DNA from: Bradyrhizobium diazoefficiens
Lineage (GTDB): Bacteria; Pseudomonadota; Alphaproteobacteria; Rhizobiales; Xanthobacteraceae
NCBI RefSeq assembly: GCF_016616235.1
Contig: NZ_CP067100.1
Span: forward strand, 1,361,001 to 1,425,000
Direction: 5' to 3'
DNA length: 64,000 bases
Shown: in pieces, positions 1 through 9,183 of the stretch
Numbering within the stretch: the stretch's first letter is position 1
How the letters are laid out: each line of letters begins with the position of its first letter
The notes under the pieces: model-generated
The model's database searches: none
Seen by the model: the letters and a program-made list of their open reading frames with translations, nothing else
Told to the model about the DNA's origin: nothing
Position numbers and translations under genes: made by a program

Positions 1-35
1 GCCGATTGAATTGCAAAGCGTCAGGGAGGATCGGC

Positions 36-65
36 AAAAAAGAAGGCCGCCCGGAGGCGGCCTTC
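36..65 (-). terminator. Rho-independent terminator of groESL
   Basis: On the minus strand, just past the groEL stop, a perfect 9-bp GC-rich stem (AAGGCCGCC / GGCGGCCTT, arms 56-64 and 43-51) with a four-base loop is followed by a T-rich run. This is the usual form of an intrinsic terminator and fits the end of the groES-groEL transcript. Confidence 0.85.
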
Positions 66-91
66 GCAACACTGTAAGGAAAGGGTGGGCT

Positions 92-1846
<1,755 letters not shown>

Positions 1847-2143
1847 TTAGGCCAGCACGCCCATGATGTCCGACTCCTTCATGATCAGGAGCTCTTCATT
1901 GTCGATCTTGACCTCGGTGCCCGACCATTTGCCGAACAGCACGCGGTCGCCGGCCTTGAGATCGATCGGAATCAGCTTGCCGGTCTCGTCGCGGCCGCCG
2001 GGGCCGACGGCGACGACCTCGCCCTGGGACGGCTTTTCCTTGGCGGTATCCGGAATGATGATGCCGCCCTTGGTCTTTTCCTCGGCGTCGATACGTTTGA
2101 CCACGACACGGTCATGCAGCGGACGAAATTTGGATTTAGCCAT
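1847..2143 (-). CDS. groES: 10 kDa co-chaperonin GroES
   Basis: This is the co-chaperonin that caps the GroEL cavity as a heptamer. The 98-residue product starts [13 protein letters not shown], has the mobile-loop region [15 protein letters not shown] and the roof-loop region, and ends in the usual beta strand. The reading frame stays open to about 2302, but the ATG at 2143 has a GGAG-type ribosome site (CCAAAGGGAAACG) and is the family start. The extension would run over the CIRCE operator and cannot be coding. It lies 123 bases upstream of groEL on the same strand. Confidence 0.98.
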   Translation of the reverse strand: MAKSKFRPLHDRVVVKRIDAEEKTKGGIIIPDTAKEKPSQGEVVAVGPGGRDETGKLIPIDLKAGDRVLFGKWSGTEVKIDNEELLIMKESDIMGVLA

Positions 2144-2232
2144 GACGTTTCCCTTTGGAGGCTCGCTTCGGAGGTGGTGGAAGTAGGTGGGGCGGCGCTG
2201 CCGTTCCCTCTTGCCGAGGATCAACGGCGCGC

Positions 2233-2259
2233 TTAGCAATCGGGCTTTCCGAGTGCTAA
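2233..2259 (-). promoter_or_regulatory. CIRCE operator (HrcA binding site)
   Basis: TTAGCAATC-N9-GAGTGCTAA matches the CIRCE consensus TTAGCACTC-N9-GAGTGCTAA with one changed base in one arm. It lies between the promoter and groES, so the HrcA repressor bound here would block groESL transcription until heat or misfolding stress. CIRCE control is known for some, not all, bradyrhizobial groESL operons. Confidence 0.93.
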
Positions 2260-2269
2260 GAGTGGTCCG

Positions 2270-2298
2270 GAAATATGGCTTGGCCGCGATCCTGTCAA
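2270..2298 (-). promoter_or_regulatory. Vegetative-type promoter of groESL
   Basis: On the minus strand TTGACA (2298-2293) is separated by 17 bases from TATTTC (2275-2270). The predicted start falls just before the CIRCE operator, the expected layout for HrcA repression. The -35 is perfect and the -10 is weak. Confidence 0.75.
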
Positions 2299-2454
2299 GC
2301 AAAGGTGGTTAAGCGGTTGTTGAGGCAGATATAGGATGGTGGCATTGAAAACTTGGTCGGGGCGCCCGCGTCTCAAAGGACGTCATTGCTCCGGCGGCAG
2401 TTTTGCGCTTGGCTGCGGGAGGGGTGCGGCCATGGTCTTGTTCGGGGGAATGCC

Positions 2455-2976
2455 ATGATCTGTTCAGCTCGCGCGCGCACGGTCGCCAATCTGGCCGCTG
2501 CCTGTGGCTTGGCGTTGCTGCTGGGCGCCTGCGGCGGCGGCATGAGCCTGCCGTCCTTTTCGTCGTCCTCCCCACCGCCCGAGGCGGAGCCTGGTGCGGG
2601 TCCGGAAATGCCGGCGAGCATCCGCGCCGACGAGATCGTCGGCCGCTGGGGTCTCGCCTCGTTCCAGAACCCGGCCGACCGCGCCCGCACCGAGGCTGCG
2701 GCCCGCGCCCAGTGCAAGAACCCTTACGTCATCACCGCTGGCCCGTCCGGCGGCGTGATCATGCATCTGGCCGACCAGGCAACCCCGCAGGAACTGCGGC
2801 TGAAGGGCTCGCCCAGCGGCAAGAACTACATCGGACCGGCCGGCCCCACCCCCGGCGAGCAGGACCGCGAGATCGTTTCCTTCGATGGCCGGGTCCTCAT
2901 CACCCGCTTCATCGACAAGGACGCCGCCACCCGCTACGGCAACATGGTCTACGTCCGCTGCGCGCCAAGGGCGTAG
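2455..2976 (+). CDS. Putative lipoprotein of unknown function
   Basis: A 173-residue protein with a lipoprotein signal: positively charged start (MICSARARTV), hydrophobic stretch and lipobox LLGAC, giving a lipidated Cys near residue 25. A Ser/Pro-rich linker follows, then a globular part of about 120 residues beginning DEIVGRWGLASFQ, with two further Cys residues that could pair. The frame stays open upstream, but only the ATG at 2455 puts the signal at the N-terminus. It is transcribed divergently from groESL. I do not recognise the domain. Its location is probably the periplasmic face of a membrane. Confidence 0.8.
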   Translation: MICSARARTVANLAAACGLALLLGACGGGMSLPSFSSSSPPPEAEPGAGPEMPASIRADEIVGRWGLASFQNPADRARTEAAARAQCKNPYVITAGPSGGVIMHLADQATPQELRLKGSPSGKNYIGPAGPTPGEQDREIVSFDGRVLITRFIDKDAATRYGNMVYVRCAPRA

Positions 2977-2987
2977 GCTCTCTTCGT

Positions 2988-3092
2988 CATGCCCCGCGAA
3001 AGCGGGGCATCCAGTACGCCGCGGCCTCGCGATTCGATCACTGCCGTCTCTGGACTACTGGATCGCCCGGTCTTCGCCGGGCGATGACAGCG
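2988..3092. repeat. Dispersed palindromic repeat (rhizobial type)
   Basis: Two local hairpins (CCCCGC..GCGGGG and CGCCCGG..CCGGGCG), with TCCAGTACGCCG after the first and CTACTGGATC before the second, form a partial large palindrome. The same layout, with the same GATCCAGTACGCCG core, occurs around the IS element at 22698-24222, so this is one member of a dispersed family. Confidence 0.7.
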
Positions 3093-3111
3093 GAAGGGGT
3101 GACGCGAAAAC

Positions 3112-3144
3112 AAAAATGCCGGCTTGCGCCGGCATTTTGTTTTG
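3112..3144. terminator. Bidirectional terminator
   Basis: A perfect 11-bp stem AAAATGCCGGC / GCCGGCATTTT with loop TTGC has A-runs on the left and T-runs on the right, so it can end transcription from both sides. It sits between the convergent lipoprotein gene and the CheZ-type gene. Confidence 0.85.
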
Positions 3145-3161
3145 TTCGTATGCCCGCGCGC

Positions 3162-3941
3162 TCAGTCGAACAGCGCGTCGATGTCGTCCTGCGAGGCGTG
3201 GCCGATGTCGCCGGCGAGCTTGGGGCCGTTGAGGAGCTTTTCGTCTTCGCTGCGGGTATCGACATGCGCCGGCACGTGGGCCTTGATCGCATCGACCCCG
3301 CCCCAGATCTCCATCATCGCATTGATGTGCTGCTCGATGAACTTCATCGTGCCCATCACCTTGCTGATGCGCTGGCCGGTCAGGTCCTGGAAGTTGCAGG
3401 CTTCGAAGATCGAGATGACGCGTTCCTGGATGTCGTCGGCGAGGCGCTTCTGCTGGTCGGCCGATTGCACCTTGGACATCGCGCTGGCGGCCTGGTCGAT
3501 CGATTCCGCGGCTTCGAGGATCTGCTGGGTCGCCTGCTCGGTACCGCCGACGACCGCGCCGAGCTCGCCATTGACCTTGGCCATCTCGCCGCCGTCGAAG
3601 CTCTTGCCGTGCAGGGTCGCGATTTCGCGTTTGGTGCGGTCGATGGCGTCGTGGATCAGGTCGAGCTCGACCTTCAGCTTCTCGCACTGCTCGATCTGCG
3701 CGCGATAGGTCTCGAGCATGGTGCGTGCTTCGGATAGCTCGTGGGCCGTGGACGCGTCGATTGCCGCCATGGCTGCGCTGCCGGACAAGGGCGCAGGGCC
3801 CTTCGCCATCTGTGCGCGGATCGCGCGCAGCTCCGCCATGATTTCACTATGCATCGGCGCAGCCTCCTCGATCATTTCGGGGCTTGGCATCTCGCCGACA
3901 ACAGCCTCCTCGACACGAAAACGTTTGCGGTGAACAGCCAT
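3162..3941 (-). CDS. cheZ: CheZ-type chemotaxis protein phosphatase
   Basis: This is a CheZ-family protein, which dephosphorylates CheY-P to end the flagellar motor signal. In 259 residues the helical core carries FQDLTGQ at 184-190. Asp186 and Gln190 correspond to the catalytic Asp and Gln known in enterobacterial CheZ. The C-terminal end QDDIDALFD resembles the CheY-P-binding tail of that protein. The ATG at 3941 is preferred over a GTG seven codons upstream because GGGGGAG lies in front of it. No che genes are adjacent. A CheY-like gene at 51801 is the only candidate partner in the window. It could act on another response regulator. Confidence 0.8.
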   Translation of the reverse strand: MAVHRKRFRVEEAVVGEMPSPEMIEEAAPMHSEIMAELRAIRAQMAKGPAPLSGSAAMAAIDASTAHELSEARTMLETYRAQIEQCEKLKVELDLIHDAIDRTKREIATLHGKSFDGGEMAKVNGELGAVVGGTEQATQQILEAAESIDQAASAMSKVQSADQQKRLADDIQERVISIFEACNFQDLTGQRISKVMGTMKFIEQHINAMMEIWGGVDAIKAHVPAHVDTRSEDEKLLNGPKLAGDIGHASQDDIDALFD

Positions 3942-4257
3942 CAGGAACTCCCCCCACCTCACTCACGCGTCTTTGTAGGCAGAAGCGATTTAACACGAAG
4001 TTCACGGCCGGAACTGTCTTGCAGCCGTCGCGCGAGGGCGCGCAAAGAAGCGATTAACCATGGGCGCGCGGCATTCATCGAAAATAAACGCTGATCGCCA
4101 AATTGCCGCTCCGCGCAGGACGTGGTGAATCGAAACGCCTGATCCGTTTACCAAACAAAACGGCTTTTGCTCTTTATTGACCACGTCGCGGACGCCCGAT
4201 CAGCCATCAGCTCCGCACGACGCATGTGATCTAGACGAAACAGTACAGAGTACGTCG
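3942..4257. other. Divergent intergenic region
   Basis: This 316-base stretch separates the divergently transcribed CheZ-type and transpeptidase genes and is AT-richer than its neighbours, as expected for back-to-back promoters. I see no convincing -35/-10 pair, small ORF or RNA gene in it. Confidence 0.4.
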
Positions 4258-5073
4258 ATGTTCAAGAAAATGTCTGTCGCGCTGCTTGGCAGCGCTTGCA
4301 CCTTCATGGCCGGCGCGAACGGCGCGAGCGCCTTCGACAATTCGGTGCCGAATGATCCGCCGGCGGTGCTCTACGCCCCGCAGGTGCCGCCGGCGCCGGT
4401 GCGCGTCGCCTCCAATTCGAACATGGGCGGCGGCTTCATCGAGTTCCTGTTCGGCGACGGTCCTGCCCGCGGTCCGGCCTACGCGCCGCAGCAGCCGGTG
4501 TATCAGCAGCAGCCCGGCTATTACGACCAGCGCCGCCTGCCGCCGATGGGCGAGCCGCAGATGCAGGGTGGATATCAGCAAGGCGGAGGTCTGCAGCAGG
4601 AAGCGGTCGATCCGCGCCAGCGTCCGTTCGATCCGAAATTCGAGAAGCAGCTTGTCGACTATAGCGGCAAGGAAGGCGCCGGCACGATCGTGGTCGATAC
4701 GCCGAACAAGTTCCTCTACCTCGTCGAGGGCAACGGCCGCGCGATGCGTTACGGCATCGGTGTCGGCCGTCCCGGCTTCACCTGGTCCGGCGTCAAGTCG
4801 ATCACGGCCAAACGCGAATGGCCGGACTGGACGCCACCGGCGGAAATGATCGCGCGCCGGCCGGATCTGCCGCGGCACATGGAAGGCGGTCCGGAAAACC
4901 CGCTCGGCGCCCGCGCGATGTATCTCGGCTCGACGCTCTATCGCATCCACGGCTCCAACGAGCCCTGGACCATCGGCACCAACGTCTCCTCCGGCTGCAT
5001 CCGCATGCGCAACGAGGACGTCATCGACCTCTACGGCCGCGTCAATGTCGGCACCAAGGTCGTGGTGATGTGA
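4258..5073 (+). CDS. Periplasmic L,D-transpeptidase (YkuD domain)
   Basis: This enzyme class links meso-diaminopimelate residues of neighbouring peptidoglycan stems (3-3 crosslinks) or attaches proteins to the wall. The 271-residue product has a signal peptide (MFKKMSVALLG... ending near GASA), a Pro/Gln/Tyr-rich linker to about residue 125, and a C-terminal YkuD domain. The catalytic motif is intact: His231 in IHGSNEPW, then SSGCIRM with Cys247 and Arg249. The start at 4258 puts the signal peptide first. An in-frame extension to 4177 is unlikely. It stands alone on its strand. Substrate specificity cannot be read from the sequence. Confidence 0.9.
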   Translation: MFKKMSVALLGSACTFMAGANGASAFDNSVPNDPPAVLYAPQVPPAPVRVASNSNMGGGFIEFLFGDGPARGPAYAPQQPVYQQQPGYYDQRRLPPMGEPQMQGGYQQGGGLQQEAVDPRQRPFDPKFEKQLVDYSGKEGAGTIVVDTPNKFLYLVEGNGRAMRYGIGVGRPGFTWSGVKSITAKREWPDWTPPAEMIARRPDLPRHMEGGPENPLGARAMYLGSTLYRIHGSNEPWTIGTNVSSGCIRMRNEDVIDLYGRVNVGTKVVVM

Positions 5074-5086
5074 TGTCTTGCGTTCG

Positions 5087-5258
5087 CCTCTCCCCGCTCG
5101 CGGGGAGAGGCCGGAATTCGAGCGAAGCGCGAATTCCGGGCGAGGAGGAGCCTCCGCGAGTCTAACTCTCACCGCCTTTGCGGAGAGAGCCCCTCACCCC
5201 GACCTCTCAGCGCGAGCGAAGCTCGTCGCGCCCCCGTAAGAACGGGGAGAGGGAGAAG
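5087..5258. repeat. Dispersed palindromic repeat
   Basis: A series of short hairpins (TCTCCCCGC..GCGGGGAGA, GGAATTCG..CGAATTCC, a CTCACCCCGACCTCTC core and a GGGGAGAGGGAGA end) fills the gap between two convergent genes. It shares the CCTCACCC/GACCTCTC and GGGAGAG pattern with the repeat at 22301-22442. Confidence 0.65.
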
Positions 5259-5260
5259 AG

Positions 5261-6097
5261 TCACGCGTAATCGCTGCCGCCGTCGTCGCCGCCGCCGAAA
5301 TCGCTGTCATCGGCCATGTCCATGCTGCCGTCGTCGCGATCGTCGTCGTAGTTCTGGTCGGTATCGTTGTCGCGGTCGTTGGAGGCCTGGTCGGCGAAGC
5401 CCTGGCGGGATTCGTCGCTGCGGTTCGAGCCGATGTCGTTGAGGCCGGCATCGCGCGCGAGCGAGCCGCCGGACTGGTCGCCGCCGCCCCAAGGACTTCC
5501 GCCTCCGCCGCCACGCTCCTCGATGATGGTGGTGTCGCCAAAGGCCTGATGCGGTCCGCCGCCCATCATGCCGCGGATGCTGGAGAGCAGCAGCGAGCCG
5601 CCGACGACGCCGGCCGCGGCTGCCGCCGCCGTGCCGAGGAACGAGCCGCCGCCACCGCCGACCGGCGAGGCGCCATAACCCGGACCCGGGCCTTGGCCGT
5701 AGGCCTGTCCGTAAGACGGCTGGCCATAACCGGGTTGGGGCTGCTGCATCGTCTGGCCGCTGTTCCAGACCGGCCGCTGCTCGCGCGGCGGCACGTTCGG
5801 AACCGAGCCGCGCGACTGGTTTGAGCCGAACAGCGTATCCCGCATCGTATCCAGGAAGCCGCCGGACTGCGCCGGCTCGGGCGCATGGGCCGCTTCCAGC
5901 TCCTGGATGCGGTTATGGGCGCGCTTCAAAGCTTCGTCCTGCAACAGCGTGGTCTGCACCAGCGCGTAGACCGCGCCGGGGGCCTTGCGCAGGCCGTCGG
6001 AGATCGCTGCGATCGCATCGGGATCGCGCGGTGCATTTTCCAGCTTTGAAAGCCGGTCGAAAAGGTCGTCGACGAGCTGGCGTTCCTGCGGCGTCAT
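5261..6097 (-). CDS. DUF2076 family protein
   Basis: A 278-residue protein matching the DUF2076 pattern. The N-terminal helical part begins MTPQERQLVDDLFDRL and continues through GAVYALVQTTLLQDEAL. A Pro/Gly/Gln-rich linker with many Tyr residues follows, then a glycine/alanine helix (GTAAAAAAGVVGGSLLLSSI) that could insert in a membrane. The C-terminal tail of about 60 residues is strongly acidic (repeated Asp/Gly/Ser). The ATG at 6097 has GGGAG upstream. The function is unknown. Low complexity in the second half suggests disorder. Confidence 0.85.
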   Translation of the reverse strand: MTPQERQLVDDLFDRLSKLENAPRDPDAIAAISDGLRKAPGAVYALVQTTLLQDEALKRAHNRIQELEAAHAPEPAQSGGFLDTMRDTLFGSNQSRGSVPNVPPREQRPVWNSGQTMQQPQPGYGQPSYGQAYGQGPGPGYGASPVGGGGGSFLGTAAAAAAGVVGGSLLLSSIRGMMGGGPHQAFGDTTIIEERGGGGGSPWGGGDQSGGSLARDAGLNDIGSNRSDESRQGFADQASNDRDNDTDQNYDDDRDDGSMDMADDSDFGGGDDGGSDYA

Positions 6098-6222
6098 GAT
6101 CAATCTCCCTCGCGCAAACCAAGCGCGAGCCAGATGTAGGGTTCCATTGTGGCCCCAACAGTGCCGGTCGGATTAAATTTCGGTATGCGACAGACTGCCT
6201 CGCGGCTTGTTTTGCGCTGGTT

Positions 6223-7068
6223 TCACTGCAGCGTGACGCCGCTGTCCGTCAGCAAACGCGGGAAGGCATCGCTCGCCAGATACGCATGCTCGCGTTCGCG
6301 GACGTCGGTCATCGGGTCGAGGCCAGTGAGAATATCGTCGACGAAGCCGGGGTGGCACATCACGAGGCCGCCATCGGGCAGGCCTTCGAGGAATTGCCGC
6401 ATCAGCGCGCCGAAATCCGCCGGGCGCGTAAAATCATAGGCGCCGGCAAAGCCCGGATTGAAGCTGAGGCCGGCGGCGGCGGCGCGGCGGCGGAATTGCG
6501 CGCTGAGAATGTCGAGCACCATGGCCTTTGGCGAGGCGAGGCGCTGCACAAGCGGCAGGTCGCGGCCGCCCTGGCGCACCCAGGCGTTCGGCGCGACCTC
6601 GCTGACGGCATCGACAAAACCATCGCGCACCTGCGGATAGAGCTGCACATGCTGGTGGCCGTCGACGAAGTCGGGCGTGCGACCGAAGGCCTCCACGAAG
6701 GCGGCGAGCTGCGCCTTCACCTCGTTGCGAAAGAATTCGCGGTCGAGCCTGCGCGCAAGTCCGGCGCGCAGCAGCTTTGGAAACGGCATGAACATGTCGC
6801 CGTCGAGCGGGCGGAAATGCATGGTGAGCGGCCGGAACGGCGCCGACAGCGTGACGTGCAGTCCGATCGCGCAGCGCGGGCTGTCCTTCACCGAGGCCTG
6901 AAGCGCTTCGACCTCACTGCGCTCGATCGCGGGACCCACCATCATCACGGAGGTGGCGTTGAGGCGGCCGCGTTCGATCAGGTCGCGGATGGCGCGATTG
7001 ACGCCCGGGCTGATGCCGTAATCGTCGGCGCAGAGCCAGATTCGCCGCAGGCTCGCGGCCGTGCTCAT
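6223..7068 (-). CDS. YdjC/ChbG-HpnK family deacetylase
   Basis: A 281-residue member of the YdjC family, metal-dependent carbohydrate deacetylases that act on acetylated sugars such as chitooligosaccharides or hopanoid glycolipids. Metal-site motifs are visible: CADDYGISPGVNRAI near the N-terminus (Asp), VDGHQHVQLYP in the middle (two His) and VMCHPGFVDD near the C-terminus. Its start overlaps the stop of the upstream glycosyltransferase gene by four bases, so the two are translationally coupled and probably modify the same sugar-lipid. The substrate is not determined, and no hpn cluster is next to it. Confidence 0.85.
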   Translation of the reverse strand: MSTAASLRRIWLCADDYGISPGVNRAIRDLIERGRLNATSVMMVGPAIERSEVEALQASVKDSPRCAIGLHVTLSAPFRPLTMHFRPLDGDMFMPFPKLLRAGLARRLDREFFRNEVKAQLAAFVEAFGRTPDFVDGHQHVQLYPQVRDGFVDAVSEVAPNAWVRQGGRDLPLVQRLASPKAMVLDILSAQFRRRAAAAGLSFNPGFAGAYDFTRPADFGALMRQFLEGLPDGGLVMCHPGFVDDILTGLDPMTDVREREHAYLASDAFPRLLTDSGVTLQ

Positions 7069-8102
7069 TCGGCCGCCGTCCTCTTGGCGGCGTCATCGGC
7101 CTCGAAATGCTTTTCGCTGTGCTCGGCCACGAAGTAGATCGGCCGCGCCTTCAGCTCGGACAGGATCTTGCCGATATATTCGCCGACGATGCCGATCATG
7201 ATGAGCTGCACGCCGCCGATCGTCATCAGGCCGACCACGAGCGAGGGATAGCCGGGCACCTGCTTGCCGGTCGTGAACACCTCCCAGAGGATCGACAGGC
7301 CGAACAGGAAGGCAATGCCGGCAAGGACGACGCCGAGCAGGCTGGCGAAGCGCAGCGGCGCCACCGAGAACGAGGTCAGGCCCTCGATCGACAGGCCGAG
7401 CAGGCGCGCGGCGTTGAAGGTGGTGACGCCATGGGCGCGCGGCGCCGGCTCATAATCGACGCGGATCTGGCGGAAGCCGATCCAGCTGGCGAGGCCCTTG
7501 AAGAAGCGGTTGCGCTCGGGAAGTTGCCGCAGCGCCGTGACCGCGCGCGGCGAGAGCAGGCGGAAGTCGCCGGCGTCCTCCGGAATCTTCTGGCGCGCGC
7601 CCCAATTGATCAGCGCGTAGAAGCCGTGCACGGCGAGCCGGCGCAGGAAGGTCTCGTTGTCGCGATGCGCTTTCGCGGTATAGACGACGTCGTAGCCGTC
7701 ATCGATCCAGTGCCGCACCAGCTGCTCGATCAGCGCCGGCGGATGCTGGCCGTCGCCGTCCATGAACATCACGGCGCCGAGCCGGGCGTGGTCGAGGCCG
7801 GCCATCAGCGCCGCCTCCTTGCCGAAATTGCGCGACAGCGACACCACCTGGACGTCGATCGCGTCGGCCGGCAGGCTGCGGGCGATCGACAGCGTCGCAT
7901 CCGCGCTGCCGTCGTCGACATAGACGACCTCGCAAGCCAGCCGGTAGCGCTGCCGCAAGGTTTTTGCGAGATCGCAGATCCGCTCGTGCAGGGCGGCAAG
8001 GCCCGCCGCCTCGTTGTAGAGGGGGACGACAATCGACAGCCCTTTCGCAGCGGCAATCGCTGCGGTGGTGGTCAGGCCGGAAACGTCAGAGCCCAGCGTC
8101 AT
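7065..8102 (-). CDS. GT2 membrane glycosyltransferase (GtrB/ArnC-like)
   Basis: A 345-residue family 2 glycosyltransferase of the dolichyl/undecaprenyl-phosphate sugar type, which transfers a sugar from a nucleotide donor to a lipid phosphate at the inner membrane. Visible are the start of the GT-A fold (LSIVVPLYNEA), VYVDDGSADAT, the metal-binding FMDGDGQHPP and the later loop RNRFFKGL. Two hydrophobic segments follow (about residues 235-260 and 275-300), the usual two C-terminal membrane helices. It is the first gene of a two-gene operon with the deacetylase downstream. Together they resemble a module that adds and then deacetylates a lipid-linked sugar. Confidence 0.88.
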   Translation of the reverse strand: MTLGSDVSGLTTTAAIAAAKGLSIVVPLYNEAAGLAALHERICDLAKTLRQRYRLACEVVYVDDGSADATLSIARSLPADAIDVQVVSLSRNFGKEAALMAGLDHARLGAVMFMDGDGQHPPALIEQLVRHWIDDGYDVVYTAKAHRDNETFLRRLAVHGFYALINWGARQKIPEDAGDFRLLSPRAVTALRQLPERNRFFKGLASWIGFRQIRVDYEPAPRAHGVTTFNAARLLGLSIEGLTSFSVAPLRFASLLGVVLAGIAFLFGLSILWEVFTTGKQVPGYPSLVVGLMTIGGVQLIMIGIVGEYIGKILSELKARPIYFVAEHSEKHFEADDAAKRTAAE

Positions 8103-8202
8103 CGATCAAGGTTCCAGAGGCGTTCAAAGTCATCTCAACGGCATATGGTAGCTGCCGTTTGCTGTCGCTACGCTGAACGGAGCTGCTCAACATACCTTGG
8201 GC

Positions 8203-9180
8203 TCACCGCCGCAGGAACGCCTCGAGTCTGGCGAACAGCGGGTTCTCCCGGTCGAACACGTAGTCGAGCGAGACCGCCGAGACGGTCTCGGCGCCGTGCT
8301 CGCGCAGGAAGCTCGCCAGCGCATAGAGCTGCCCCGGCGGGCAGTGCAGGGTCAGCATGCCTGACGAGGTCGGCCCGCCGAACGGGGCTTCGACGCCGAA
8401 CCGGCTATGGGCTTCGCCGAGCAGGGTGGCGTCGCACTGGCGGAAGCGGGTGCGGACCTCGCGGTATTTGTTGGCCCGCGCCCTTGCGGCGATATGATCG
8501 AGGATCACGCGCGCGGTTTCCCGCGCCCGCGGCGACCAGTCGGCGTCTTTCGAGGCGACGAGGTTGGCCTGGCTGCGCAGCATCACGCCGTCGTCGAGCA
8601 CCCGCAGGCCGTTGGCGGCGAGCGTGGCGCCCGTGGTGGTGATGTCGACGATCAGTTCGGCGCTGCCGGCCGCCGGCGCGCCTTCGGTCGCGCCCGCGCT
8701 TTCGACGATGCGGTAGTCGGTGATGCCGTGCTGCGAGAAGAACGCGCGGGTGAGGTTGATGAACTTGGTCGCGACCCGCATCCGCATGTGATGCTGCTCG
8801 CGGAAGCCGGTGGTGACGTCGTCGAGGTCGGCCATGGTGCGGACGTCGATCCAGGCCTGCGGCACCGCGACGACAACGTCGGCATAGCCGAAGCCGAGGC
8901 CTTCGATCAGCGACACGCGCCTGTCGGCATCCGCGATGTTCTCGCGCACCAGATCCTCGCCGGTGACGCCGAGATGGGCGAAGCCGCGCGACAGCTGCGA
9001 GGCGATCTCGCTCGCCGAGAGATAAGCGACCTCGACATTGTCGAGGCCAGCGATGGTGCCGCGATAGTCGCGCGCGCCGCCGGCCTTCGACAGCTTGAGC
9101 CCGGCGCGGGCGAAGAAGGCTTCGGTGTTGTCCTGCAGGCGGCCCTTGGAGGGAACGGCCAGAACGAATGGCGCGCTCAT
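8203..9180 (-). CDS. hisG: ATP phosphoribosyltransferase catalytic subunit
   Basis: This enzyme joins ATP and PRPP in the first step of histidine synthesis. The 325-residue product starts [14 protein letters not shown], contains the PRPP-binding stretch [24 protein letters not shown] region (split here across residues 160-185) and has a C-terminal extension of about 60 residues ending [20 protein letters not shown]. It begins three bases after the hisZ stop, so the two form an operon. At 325 residues it is much longer than the roughly 230-residue short HisG usually paired with HisZ. Confidence 0.93.
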   Translation of the reverse strand: MSAPFVLAVPSKGRLQDNTEAFFARAGLKLSKAGGARDYRGTIAGLDNVEVAYLSASEIASQLSRGFAHLGVTGEDLVRENIADADRRVSLIEGLGFGYADVVVAVPQAWIDVRTMADLDDVTTGFREQHHMRMRVATKFINLTRAFFSQHGITDYRIVESAGATEGAPAAGSAELIVDITTTGATLAANGLRVLDDGVMLRSQANLVASKDADWSPRARETARVILDHIAARARANKYREVRTRFRQCDATLLGEAHSRFGVEAPFGGPTSSGMLTLHCPPGQLYALASFLREHGAETVSAVSLDYVFDRENPLFARLEAFLRR

Positions 9181-9183
9181 GGC

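Noticed and set aside
7107-8642. Long plus-strand frame opposite the glycosyltransferase and hisG
   Set aside because: The minus strand holds clear enzymes here; the plus-strand sequence reads as antisense composition without motifs.
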